Of a stretch of DNA of 23,264 nucleotides, positions 1 through 7,706 are shown piece by piece. Position numbers and translations under genes: made by a program. The DNA is from Ophiothrix spiculata. Lineage: Eukaryota; Echinodermata; Ophiuroidea; Amphilepidida; Ophiotrichidae. The notes under the pieces were generated by a model. That model worked only from the letters and a program-made list of their open reading frames with translations, made no database searches and was not told the DNA's origin. The stretch's first letter is position 1, and each line of letters opens with the position of its first letter. Where the stretch lies: the NCBI GenBank assembly GCA_000969725.1, contig JXSR01S019196.1. One strand, given 5' to 3'.

Positions 1-652
1 AGATATCTGCGTCTGGTTTAAGGCACTAGATGTGGTATTCTCAAGAGTTGCATTTGTCTCGACTTCAAATGAAGATCCAGATATCTGCGTCTGGTAAAAG
101 GCACTAGATGTGGTATTCTCAAGAGACGTATTTTTCTCGACTTCAAATGAAGATCCTGACATCTGCGTCTGGTTTAAGGCACTAGACGTGGTATTCTCAA
201 GAGTCGCATTTTTCTCGACTTCAAATGAAGATCCAGATATCTGCGTCTGGTTTAAGGCACTAGATGTGGTATTCTCAAGAGTTGCATTTTTCTCGACTTC
301 AAATGAAGATCCTGACATCTGCGTCTGGTTTGAGTCACTAGACGTGGTGTTCTCAAGAGTCGCATTTTTCTCGACTTCAATTGAAGATCCAGCCATCTGC
401 GTCTGGTTTAAGGTACTAGACGTGGTGTTCTCAAGAGTCGCATTTTTCTCGACTTCAACTGAAGATCCAGACAACTGCGTCTGGTTTAAGGCACTAGACG
501 TGGTATTTACAATAGACGCATTTTTCTCGACTTCAATTGAAGATCCAGACATCTGCGTCTGGTTTAAGGCACTAGACGTGGTATTCTTGAGAGACATGTT
601 TGGCTTGACTTCCAATGAATTACCAAATAATTCAAAAGACGGGTCTTTCAGA
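1..652 (-). repeat. 78-bp tandem array, about 8 units, one unit = 26 codons
   Basis: The word ctgcgtctgg recurs at 7, 85, 163, 241, 319, 397, 475 and 553, giving an exact 78-bp period. The copies differ by a few substitutions only and no indels, so the frame is kept. The most upstream unit in gene sense (about 575-652) is strongly diverged: GNSLEVKPNMSLKN aligns with GSSFEVEKNATLEN. The internal units are near-identical, as expected for an array kept uniform by unequal crossing-over or gene conversion. The unit at about 85-110 has Tyr in place of the Asn of NQT and so loses one sequon. The array continues beyond the left edge. Confidence 0.97.
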
Positions 653-785
653 AGATTGGTTTCGTTAATTGTAATTCTGAGTTGTGTTGGAGGTGTGCCG
701 TCAACAATCACACCATCAGAAACTGCCATCTCAGATCTAAGACCTGCCAAGTCAACTGCAATAACTTTTGAGAAGTACCGATGTC
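1..785 (-). CDS. Exon 1 (most downstream visible): FN3 tail, DPSFE domain start, N-glycan repeat array
   Basis: The acceptor is a long T-run followed by CTAG ending at 786, entered in phase 1. It is open for 261 full codons to the window edge. The first ~30 residues finish an FN3-like module (HRYFSKVIAVDLAGLRSE, then SDGVIVDGTPP). Next comes NLLKDPSFE, which resembles the start of the domain that follows such modules in related invertebrate proteins. Residue ~60 onward is a 26-residue repeat of type KNATLENTTSSALNQTQMSG plus SSFEVE. By my count the exon has 24 N-x-S/T sequons, and the array is also Ser/Thr-rich, so the product should be heavily glycosylated and extended. The exon continues past position 1. 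The + strand reading frame over the same bases is antisense and lacks any link to the spliced gene. Confidence 0.9.
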
Positions 786-1604
786 CTAGAAAAAAAAAAG
801 AGTTCAATACTTATTTGTCATGAAAATTAATGCCGGCCAAAGAAGCATATAAATCTTACTTAGGACATTTTAAAACTTACTAAAATGAGAAACAGCAATG
901 TTAATCATTTGTAAGTTCATTTTGAAAGCTCGCAGCTAAACCAATCACACATTTAACTAGACTTAGACTGTGTCAAAGAAGTTACACAGGCCCTAAAGTA
1001 TTAAAATCAGATTGAAAAACTTTGAAAAACTTTTAAAGATCAATAACAGGTTAGTAAAATCATAAATAATGTTCAAATTGAAGGGTTCTCGCAAAAGTTA
1101 TCTGCGACAATTTCGTGAAATTGAAACCATTGGATCAAAAGGTCTGATATGCTTTTAAACTGTGAACCAATGCTAATTTCAAAAAAGTCAGAAACACATT
1201 TACTCTTCTATGAAATAACAATTGCCACTGTTCTCTCTCTGAATTTAATATATTAAGTTACACAAAACCGTAATGTCTAATTCCGCTGCTTGTGTCTGAC
1301 ATTTTGTGACCGTAAAGGTTTCATGATCATTTTGATACGAAGTATTAGTTTTTCTCAAATTTTCCTTTGTAACTACTATTTTTGATTCTGGAGTTTTCAT
1401 TTATTTATTCATTTCCTTTTTCATGATATCTGTTTTAAATTCGAAAACATTTAAAGATTTATTTGTTTTCTTTTAAGCTGATGCTGACAGGAGCACCACA
1501 ATAGAAGCAAATGTCATAATTGCTATGAGTCCTTGTTTCAGATTAAGTACCTGTTTGGTTCAATGAAATAAAAAAAAAGGGTAAATTGGTTTTTGTACAC
1601 CTAC
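786..1604 (-). other. Intron between exons 2 and 1; no element recognised
   Basis: An 819-bp AT-rich stretch bounded by a GT donor at 1604-1603 and an AG acceptor at 787-786. I see no open frame of protein-like composition, no terminal inverted repeats and no tandem structure. Confidence 0.85.
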
Positions 1605-1808
1605 CATTATGCAGTTTAGCAGACAAAGTCTGAGATATCGATGTACGTAATCCTACTGAAATTAGTTCCATGACGTCACATTCATCTGTAATATTCGTGG
1701 TACTTATACACCATTCGTAATGGTCAATAGAGGTCTCAAAGTCCACAAATCCGTGCCAGGATGCTGAGATGACGTTTGTGTTATTTTGGTATTCGATGTC
1801 ATGTAAAC
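1605..1808 (-). CDS. Exon 2: core of an FN3-like module
   Basis: 204 nt, phase 1 at both ends. It begins LHDIEYQNNTNVISASW and continues HGFVDFETSIDHYEWCI, the family signature W.GF.D..S.I..YEW, followed by STTNITDECDVMEL. The upstream border is CAG at 1811-1809 and the donor is GGTAGG at 1604. It joins exon 3 through a split Gly codon (VVYDGMG, then LHDIEYQ) and exon 1 through another (KLHNG, then HRYF). Sequons NNT and NIT are present. Both termini being phase 1 makes this a symmetrical exon of the kind that can be duplicated or skipped without changing frame. Confidence 0.93.
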
Positions 1809-2316
1809 CTGTTTAAGTTCAACAATTACATTGATAACAATTTTAATATTATCAATACATTTTTCTTTTATTACTCTCTGTAGTTCAACCCACCAAAATT
1901 TTAACGAAAATCGGGCCATGTAAAGTGGTTGAAATGCGGCCATATACCACACAATTGCGTTAACCTTTTCAAAGTAGCCTGTTGACGCTATTTTTAACTT
2001 GATCGTGGACGTGAAATCACTATTAAAGGTTTATGTATAAACTAGTGACTCTATTTCTTATGTTGCCAAAAATGTGATATTCTGACATGTACGTGTAAGG
2101 GACAAATTTGTAGTAAACATGATATTCTATCGTCTCGCTCGCTCGCTTAAAAATCAATAGTTTCAGAGAAGACATCGAATGTTATATAAAAACTAATGAA
2201 CCAGTTTTGATCATTCCACAAAGTGTGTTATCTTCACATCTTCGGATAACCTACTTGCATGTTTTTCAAAACTGTTAATAGTTTACAATACTCGTATTCC
2301 TGCAATAAGCACTCAC
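1809..2316 (-). other. Intron between exons 3 and 2, holding one copy of a dispersed repeat
   Basis: 508 bp. The middle (about 1990-2129) matches the reverse complement of 12934-13072 (see repeat entries). The rest shows no recognisable structure. The donor is GTGAGT at 2316, a strong consensus match. Confidence 0.85.
1990..2129 (+). repeat. Dispersed repeat copy 1 (inverted relative to 12934-13072)
   Basis: Shares gacgtgaaatcact, tgtataaa, gactctatt, gccaaaaat, gtgatattctga and gtaaacatga in the same order with the reverse complement of 12934-13072. No protein similarity or terminal repeats seen; probably an old non-autonomous element. Confidence 0.75.
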
Positions 2317-2523
2317 CCATTCCATCATATACAACACCCGCTGATGGCGAAATATTATCAATGACGAATCCATCACTACTTTGTGTTGAATAAAGACCTG
2401 CTTTGTTATAAGCACGCACACTGTTGAAATAGACTTTTCCTGGAGTTAAACTCAAATTACGCAAGGCTGTGTCCACTGTTTCTCTAGGGTATCGATGATG
2501 GCTAAATGGACGGATGTCTTCAC
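2317..2523 (-). CDS. Exon 3: second half of an FN3-like module plus the SDG..ID linker
   Basis: 207 nt, phase 1 at both ends. It reads GEDIRPFSHHRYPRETVDTA, then LRNLSLTPGKVYFNSVRAYN with KAGLYSTQSSDGFVIDN, ISPSAGVVYDGMG. The Y/F...V.A.N.AG strand and the SDG..ID linker are family hallmarks; here the usual TPP is ISP. The acceptor is TTTTTTAAG ending at 2524 and the donor is GTGAGT at 2316. The preceding exon supplies the 'ALGSVQG' part of the YE..IG..PGG motif. It is symmetrical, like exon 2. Confidence 0.93.
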
Positions 2524-3064
2524 CTTAAAAAATAGAAAACAGTTTAATACTAAATTGTATATACGTATTAGAATCATATTACAAAAACTACCAAAATTCA
2601 AATACTTTGAAAAAAGTATTATAGAACTACCGAGTGTTAAAAATAAATTAACACACATTTAAAAACCCAAACCCGCGACCACTTTTTTATTTATTTCAAT
2701 GACAACTTGAACACGGGGGTACTCGAAGAACAAGTGAACAGGTACTCACAAGTGTCACAACTCCTGAAAATTTGACCCCATGTGGCGTATTTAGGAACAC
2801 CTATATAATAGTTATTATTCCAACCCTTAATGTCATATACTATGAATTTTACCCCAAATGTGACGCCAAAAACACTTTATAAAGTCGTCAGATACATCGT
2901 ATCTTTTAGATGAATACATGTTGAAAGTGGTAAATGTTGCAATGAACATTACAAATATCAGAGTTTATTTGAATTCACTGCTTATTAAAAAATAAGAATA
3001 CAATTACAATTTTGATCACAATTTTGTAATGTAAAAATAACCAGTAAGTTAGAGTGGAACGAAC
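2524..3064 (-). other. Intron between exons 4 and 3; no element recognised
   Basis: 541 bp of AT-rich sequence. The donor is GTTCGT at 3064-3059, which departs from consensus at positions +3 and +4. Nothing else could be assigned. Confidence 0.8.
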
Positions 3065-3209
3065 CTCCTTGAACACTTCCTAAAGCAACTTCATAATATG
3101 ATATCCCTGAACTATCTGAGAAGACGTTTTGCCAAGACAGAGTAATTTCATTTAGATCGGTGGCGACATCAATGTCATTTTGTAAATCATGACTATGGAC
3201 ATCTTTCAC
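3065..3209 (-). CDS. Exon 4: first half of an FN3-like module
   Basis: 145 nt, entered in phase 0 (CAG acceptor at 3210) and left in phase 1. Residues run VKDVHSHDLQNDIDVATDLN, then EITLSWQNVFSDSSGISYYE and VALGSVQG. The SW..VF.D.SGI.YYE..LG pattern equals the W.GF.D..S.I..YEW.IG motif with Val for Trp. The donor is the weak GTTCGT, but the join to exon 3 restores the canonical G-G-E-D-I run, so I accept it. The upstream join to exon 5 is phase 0 (IRRQRAVR, then VKDV). Confidence 0.9.
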
Positions 3210-3431
3210 CTGTAACAGAAAGAGATTTGATATCTAATGTTTTATCATCATTTTCGTGCATTAACCCATAAATTATACAGAATTTATATAGGGCTATCAC
3301 AGAGTTAAATCAAAAAAGGTTTACAGCAGAGATATACTGTATGTGCCATTTTAAATTGTATACATCATGTACCAACAGCGACATATATATTGTTTTGTAA
3401 TTCTCATGTATCTTCACGGTTGTAGCCTTAC

Positions 3432-3574
3432 CCTAACTGCGCGTTGACGTCTAATTTGAGGAGGCGTTACATCAGGCACAATACCATCAGACCGATAAAT
3501 AGCATATGTTTCAGCATCAAACCAAGCTCGAACGAAAAAATCATAGCCAACATTCCGTTTATCTAGTTCCTTTC
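3432..3574 (-). CDS. Exon 5: end of the variant module, SDG linker
   Basis: 143 nt, phase 1 in, phase 0 out. It reads KELDKRNVGYDFFVRAWFDA, ETYAIYRSDGIVPDVTPPQI, RRQRAVR. The Y.F.VRAW strand is a variant of the Y...V.A.N strand and SDGIVPDVTPP is the inter-module linker. The acceptor is ATCTTAG at 3575 and the donor is GTAAGG at 3431. The run of basic residues after TPP (RRQR) could in principle be a proprotein-convertase site; this is inference only. Confidence 0.92.
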
Positions 3575-4127
3575 CTAAGATTCAAAACAATATTAAGAAA
3601 ACTATTTAGATAATCCAGATTTAGAAATCAATTAAAAAAAATATATACTTAAATGGAGTAAACAGTTCGTTCACAAGTTCAACAACTCATATTTCGAGAA
3701 CCACGGCTATATACTAGTTGTAGGAGAGAATTGAGAACCCGACCCTCAATAAGAAACGGGGCCTACGCTACAGTCTATCTCACGTGTGGGATCGATCACT
3801 TCGTGACGTCACTAGCCGTCTGTCACGTGACAAATTCTAAGAATCAGATGCCTGTTGAAGACCATTGGTAATGGTCGCAACGTCGCAAAAGTTGCAAAGT
3901 AAGTTCCAGTTATAGATTTATTTACTTCACTTACTAGTTGTACTTCTAAACCTACTCTACATATATATTAAAGATACTTGTTTAGATAGAGTGTTTTTGG
4001 TATCTTGGTGTAATAGGACACATTATGGTTCTCTAGTATGCACTGTGCATATATTTTGCAAAGCTGTTATCCAATAGTGATAGTTAAACTCATATCTCCT
4101 CAGTACCGTAGTATGTCGTTTTCTAAC
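3575..4127 (-). other. Intron between exons 6 and 5, carrying a hammerhead-like motif
   Basis: 553 bp. About 3730-3910 is less AT-rich and has a CACGTG and TGACGTCA cluster followed by a hammerhead-like fold on +. It is probably the remnant of a Penelope-type or other retroelement terminal sequence. The donor GTTAGA at 4127 is a weak match to consensus. Confidence 0.7.
3849..3887 (+). ncRNA. Decayed hammerhead-ribozyme-like motif
   Basis: On +, tgc (3849-3851), ctgttga (3852-3858), a hairpin gaccatt/ggt/aatggtc (3860-3876), then gcaacgtc (3877-3884) and gca (3885-3887). This follows the hammerhead plan: stem I, CUGAUGA, stem II, GAAA, ACGU stem III, UC cleavage site, stem I. TGC and GCA pair as stem I. 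Two core positions are changed (CUGUUGA for CUGAUGA; GCAA for GAAA) and one extra A sits before stem II, so it should be inactive. Known: Penelope-like elements carry minimal hammerheads with ACGU stem III. Confidence 0.4.
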
Positions 4128-4255
4128 CTCTTGGCAAAGTAAATACAGCCCTCATGTCCAAGCCGGCATCGTGCCAAACCCGTTCATCTGATACATCAAA
4201 TACACCAGTAGGATTTTCACTAGCGGACTGACGAAGACCAACACTCCATTCATAC
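4128..4255 (-). CDS. Exon 6: WSVGL segment of the variant module
   Basis: 128 nt, entered in phase 2 and left in phase 1. It reads YEWSVGLRQSASENPTGVFD, VSDERVWHDAGLDMRAVFTL, PR, then a split Gly. YEWSVGL followed by G.FD...E..W.D.G is a distinct module core that in related proteins sits after the cysteine cluster. The entering codon is Trp split as TG/G, giving KWYEWSVGL. The acceptor is TTTTAG at 4256; the donor GTTAGA is weak but is required by phase and by the join to exon 5. Confidence 0.9.
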
Positions 4256-4433
4256 CTAAAAGGTAAAAAGATCAACTTACTATGTTTTTATCTCGGACTT
4301 ACAGAAAAAAGGTGAACTGGAAGTCGGTTTATATATTTTTTTTATTAATAACTACTATACTTATCCATTATCAAAGCCTGGAATTAAAGCATTTGTGTCA
4401 AAGAAATATCATCTATCGTTATTTCATGCGTAC

Positions 4434-4563
4434 CATTTTACAGTATCTGTGCCAGATGTGTTCCAAACAGCCGCCATTATGCACGTGGACGGAGAGTAAT
4501 CTAAATCAAGATGTTTTGATTTTGGTTGTAAGTCTATCACATCTGAAACATTTACTACCGTAT
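4434..4563 (-). CDS. Exon 7: linker before the WSVGL segment
   Basis: 130 nt, phase 1 in, phase 2 out. It encodes TVVNVSDVIDLQPKSKHLDL, DYSPSTCIMAAVWNTSGTDT, VK plus two bases of Trp. It is too short and lacks a start, so simple frame finding misses it. I located it because exon 8 ends in phase 1 and exon 6 starts in phase 2, so an exon was missing between them. The acceptor is TATACACAG at 4564 and the donor GTACGC at 4433. AAVWNTSGTDTVKWYEW takes the place of the canonical 'W.GF.D..S.I..YEW'. Confidence 0.88.
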
Positions 4564-4983
4564 CTGTGTATATGTAGAAACAAAACAACAAGCATGAAAC
4601 AATAGCGTTAACTTCAATACTATTATATAGAGTTCACAAATTTTATATTAAGATACTATTTATGACCTTCCAATGAAAGCGGTTCCAATGCTCGGATAGC
4701 TCTTGTGAGTAAGAATTTTGTTATAATATAAGATTGTTCTAACTCTTATAAATCCTTTACTTTAGGAGACAAGGACAGACACTGTTTTTGGATTTCTGAA
4801 GCAACGTTTACCATATCGTACACAAAAGACCCATGGACGGACGGTACACATATAGTTCACAAGGTCAAAGAACAGGTATATCAATACCTCATATCCAATA
4901 AAAACAATGGCAAAATTTAAACATGAAGTTTTCGAAGAATCTATGGGAGATATGTTTAACCCATGTCTAACCAAGCGTTTTTT

Positions 4984-5576
4984 ATATCACGTCTAACCAA
5001 GGGGTTACAAGCCCCCCCCCTTAATTTTTGAAACCGAACCTCTAATGAACTTGGTTTTGCCACCAATAAATAGGTATGGTCCTCTCCAATTCAACAATAC
5101 TAAGATCATCAAACTGGCCAAGACGTTACGTAATTATGACGTCATAAAGTACTTCCATATCGGAAAATCGGGAATTTGGCAAAGTGGCCACCAACTCAAA
5201 ATGTCTAAATATCGGATTTTCATCGGGTTTTTTAACAAAGAAGGGAAGGGATAATTCTAACATATCTTGTAAGTTTTAGCTTTATAGCATGCATATACAT
5301 GTTGCTGCAGTAATGGCTGTTTTAGGGTGGGCTTTATAGGCGTTAAAGCCTGTACAAGAGCCCGAGAAGACAGGTAATAACAGGTATATTTCAAATTTCA
5401 ACAACACTCTCCTACACCTCAACTTTGACGGACCACCCTTCCCCCCTCTTCGTTGGTACCCCAAATGATCTCATCAAAATGATACGCAAAGGATGTAAAA
5501 GAGATTTACCTAGATTCGCTTTTTATGCAGCGGGTTAAAAACCCTTAGTTAGTCGAGGTTGCAAGTTGAGGGTTGA
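4984..5576. mobile_element. MITE-like element, family 1 copy A
   Basis: Shares blocks in order with 12369-12850 and 17702-18220: cgtctaaccaagg at the left end, a central gccaagacgttacgtaattatgacgtcat, gttttttaacaaag, tgtaagttttag, a tttttatgcag block, and a run of C or G near one end. The right end (tcgaggtt...gagggttgaa) is a decayed version of the cgagggttaa terminus of the other copies. There is no coding capacity. Both ends are approximate. Confidence 0.65.
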
Positions 5577-5954
5577 AAGAGAAATAGGATCCCTAAAATT
5601 TGGTTATTAACATGTTTCAACCCCAAATGACGCAATTTGTTACAAATCCACAACTGACGCAAATCACATTTTATTTTAGTATCAAAAAAGTATCAGGTTA
5701 TAAACAGCTCGTTTACCAAAAATTTCACGATTCCGTATCAAAACGTTATCGAGGAAAACAACCTTGTTGCATTAGAATCAAAAACACGTATTAAATTTCC
5801 CTTTTATTTGAAATAACGTTGAGAGCAACTTAAATGAATTATCACCCAGGCACAGGATTGAATAAATCCTATTCAAACTTGAAACTAGGGTAAGGATTGG
5901 GCATTATTTAAGTTCTAATTTTGTGAAACCTTTAGTATAACATTGTATGGTTAC
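5577..5954 (-). other. Remainder of the intron between exons 8 and 7; nothing recognised
   Basis: AT-rich sequence with short reading frames of no protein-like character. The donor GTAACC of exon 8 is at 5954. Confidence 0.75.
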
Positions 5955-6117
5955 CTCCAGTGTATGGTCGACATTTTTCCCGAGAACACATCTGGTTCTG
6001 AGAAGCACAAATACAGTGACCGTCACATGATAAACTTGAACATCGACGTATCAAGTTAAGTTTTCCTACTGGTAAAACTTCAAAAGCAGCAATGGCTCGA
6101 CCGCTTTCAAGACCAAC
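5955..6117 (-). CDS. Exon 8: FN3 end strand plus a cysteine cluster
   Basis: 163 nt, phase 0 in, phase 1 out. It reads VGLESGRAIAAFEVLPVGKL, NLIRRCSSLSCDGHCICASQ, NQMCSREKCRPYTG. The first seven residues complete the N.VGL strand begun in exon 9. Six cysteines follow in the pattern C-x4-C-x3-C-x-C-x6-C-x5-C, probably a small disulfide-stapled unit. The acceptor is TTTCTGCAG at 6118. The open frame continues about 24 codons further upstream, but the phase-0 join to exon 9 (AVNG, then VGLES) matches the FN3 strand exactly, so I treat those codons as intron. Confidence 0.92.
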
Positions 6118-6569
6118 CTGCAGAAATGTTTCATCATATTGAATTAATTTGGTTGAGGATGGACATTTCAAATCACAAATATTTTACAAATATCACTGCA
6201 GTACAAAAAAGATGTTAACAAAGTATATGTACGAGAGGGTGTGAGCAAATATAAAGAGAGAGATATCTTATCAGGAACTTTGTTCTAACACCTATTAGAC
6301 ACATTTTAACGGGTTTCCTCCGAGAACAACATCTTGATAATATTTACAATTATCAGAATCCATAATAAAAAGAAAAGATACAGGCAACTAAAAAGTATAT
6401 ATTTTCCCAAAAATGTCAAATGATTAACCACGTAAAGAATAGGGAAAACTAAAAAATTCAATGTTGTGCTAAATAGCAAATGTTCCATATAATTATAATA
6501 TTTGTTTAATATTTATATATTATAACACCATATACTATTAACATCACGAATAGGGTACTGGTGGATAGT
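6118..6569 (-). other. Left part of the intron between exons 9 and 8; nothing recognised
   Basis: Very AT-rich (for example 6470-6540). No terminal repeats and no coding similarity seen. Confidence 0.75.
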
Positions 6570-6621
6570 TATGACCCTCAAGAGTCCATTGGTACCAAAA
6601 AAATTGAAATCGGACCTTGTA

Positions 6622-6652
6622 TGACGTCACAGTGACGTCATAAGTGACGTCG
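6622..6652. promoter_or_regulatory. Three CRE-like sites within element D
   Basis: TGACGTCA at 6622-6629 and 6633-6640 and TGACGTCG at 6645-6652, starting 11 and 12 bp apart, about one helical turn. Known: TGACGTCA is the full CRE palindrome bound by CREB/ATF-type bZIP factors. Whether it acts here is unknown, because it lies in a transposon remnant inside an intron. Confidence 0.35.
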
Positions 6653-6916
6653 GTCAAAAATCGCGAAAATCACCAAAAATCGCCAAAAATAAATAAGATA
6701 AAACAAAGTGGAAGGATATCCTAAAAGCAAAAAACACGATTTGTGTGTAATTCCCATTGAAAATCAGCTTTTGGTCAGTTTTTCGTTTGACCCAGTGTGC
6801 TATTACGTAACGCCACGTCCAAACCCTAGGTCCGATTTTCATAAAAATGGTCTTAAAATAAGCGCAAGGCTTAAAGAAAAAAGGTCAAGAACATTCAGCG
6901 CAAAAAAATAACAACC

Positions 6917-6939
6917 GGGGGGGGGGGGGGGGGGGGGGG
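6917..6939 (+). repeat. Homopolymer G23
   Basis: Twenty-three consecutive G. Such tracts are prone to assembly and polymerase length error; the true length may differ. Confidence 0.95.
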
Positions 6940-6968
6940 CGGATTCCGCCCCGGCTCTTTTAGGGTTA

Positions 6969-7475
6969 AAGTTAGACTACCTTTACAAAGAGAGTGCACA
7001 AACCCTAAAGAGGGTGTGCAAATAAAAATGGTTAAAGTATAGGCCCTCTAAAACAGAAATTAACTACTCTGAGTTTCATGATGTACTCTCACTTTACGAT
7101 CATCGAGTACCATCAATCACCAGGCACATAGCATACAATCTTACACCGACACCATTTCAATATTGCACCGAATGTATATTATGAGGTGTCGAAATCAGAC
7201 CAGAAGTTTGTTTCAGTGTTCGCCTGTGCTTCAAAGGAAAGTCAAGAGTGCACAAGCAATGGTAAGTCAAATGTTGGAGGGAGATAACGAACTGTGTTTT
7301 TAATTTTTGCTATATATGAACAAAATCTCGTAGTCGTAACTAACCACCACTTAGAGGAAACACCGTGCATGACGGATTGATTAAATGTATAATGATACAC
7401 GCTTGGTCTGATTTATAGTTTTTAGCACATATACAAAGAAATACTATTACACAAAAAACAAAATCTATAGTATAC
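6969..7475 (-). other. Right part of the intron between exons 9 and 8; nothing recognised
   Basis: 507 bp AT-rich; donor GTATAC at 7475. No element assigned. Confidence 0.75.
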
Positions 7476-7613
7476 CCCATTAACTGCCCATAATGATATA
7501 TAGAAAACGTCGTATATCTGAAGCTTCCTCGATAAGGATATTATTGCCGTCTGAATTGGCCCTTCCTCCGTGTCTGTACCACTCTCATTATGAATGCTAC
7601 TCAAAATGTCATT
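7476..7613 (-). CDS. Exon 9: C-terminal half of an FN3-like module
   Basis: 138 nt, 46 codons, phase 0 at both ends. It reads NDILSSIHNESGTDTEEGPI, QTAIISLSRKLQIYDVFYIS, LWAVNG. The Y(F)YISLWAVNG strand continues as VGLES in exon 8. The acceptor is TTTCTTCTTCAG at 7614, one of the best in the gene. One sequon (NES). It joins exon 10 in phase 0 (GQDLHQ, then NDIL). Confidence 0.93.
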
Positions 7614-7706
7614 CTGAAGAAGAAACATCAAGATTTTAGTATGCAATTTTTGTAATGAAATGAACACAAAATATCAAAAAAGGGAAATCGTTGTGACCAT
7701 ACAATT

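Larger units (their letters stand above)
6570..6968. mobile_element. MITE-like element D with a three-fold TGACGTCA cluster and G23 tract
   Basis: The left end (atgaccctcaagagtcc, 6571-6587) and right end (ggctcttttagggtta, 6953-6968) are imperfect inverted repeats. The inside resembles family 1 in style (tacgtaacg, phrases with repeated aaaatcgcc, a G-run near one end) but not closely enough to call it a copy. 23 consecutive G at 6917-6939. No coding capacity. Confidence 0.5.

Noticed and set aside
1..652. 78-bp array as a CRISPR array
   Set aside because: There are no unique spacers; the whole unit repeats, it is coding, and the setting is an animal gene.
110..823. 237-codon + strand reading frame across the repeat array as a gene
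   Set aside because: Antisense shadow: the minus frame over the same bases has a splice acceptor, matching phase with exon 2, family motifs and regularly placed sequons.
4762..4974. Minus-strand 70-codon frame as a missing exon between exons 8 and 7
   Set aside because: Exon 8 (out phase 1) joins exon 7 (in phase 1) directly and no module motif is missing between them.
6118..6171. Extension of exon 8 upstream over the open frame with CPSSTKL
   Set aside because: The CTGCAG acceptor at 6118 gives a phase-0 join that restores AVNG-VGLES; there is no AG acceptor that would include the extra codons in frame.
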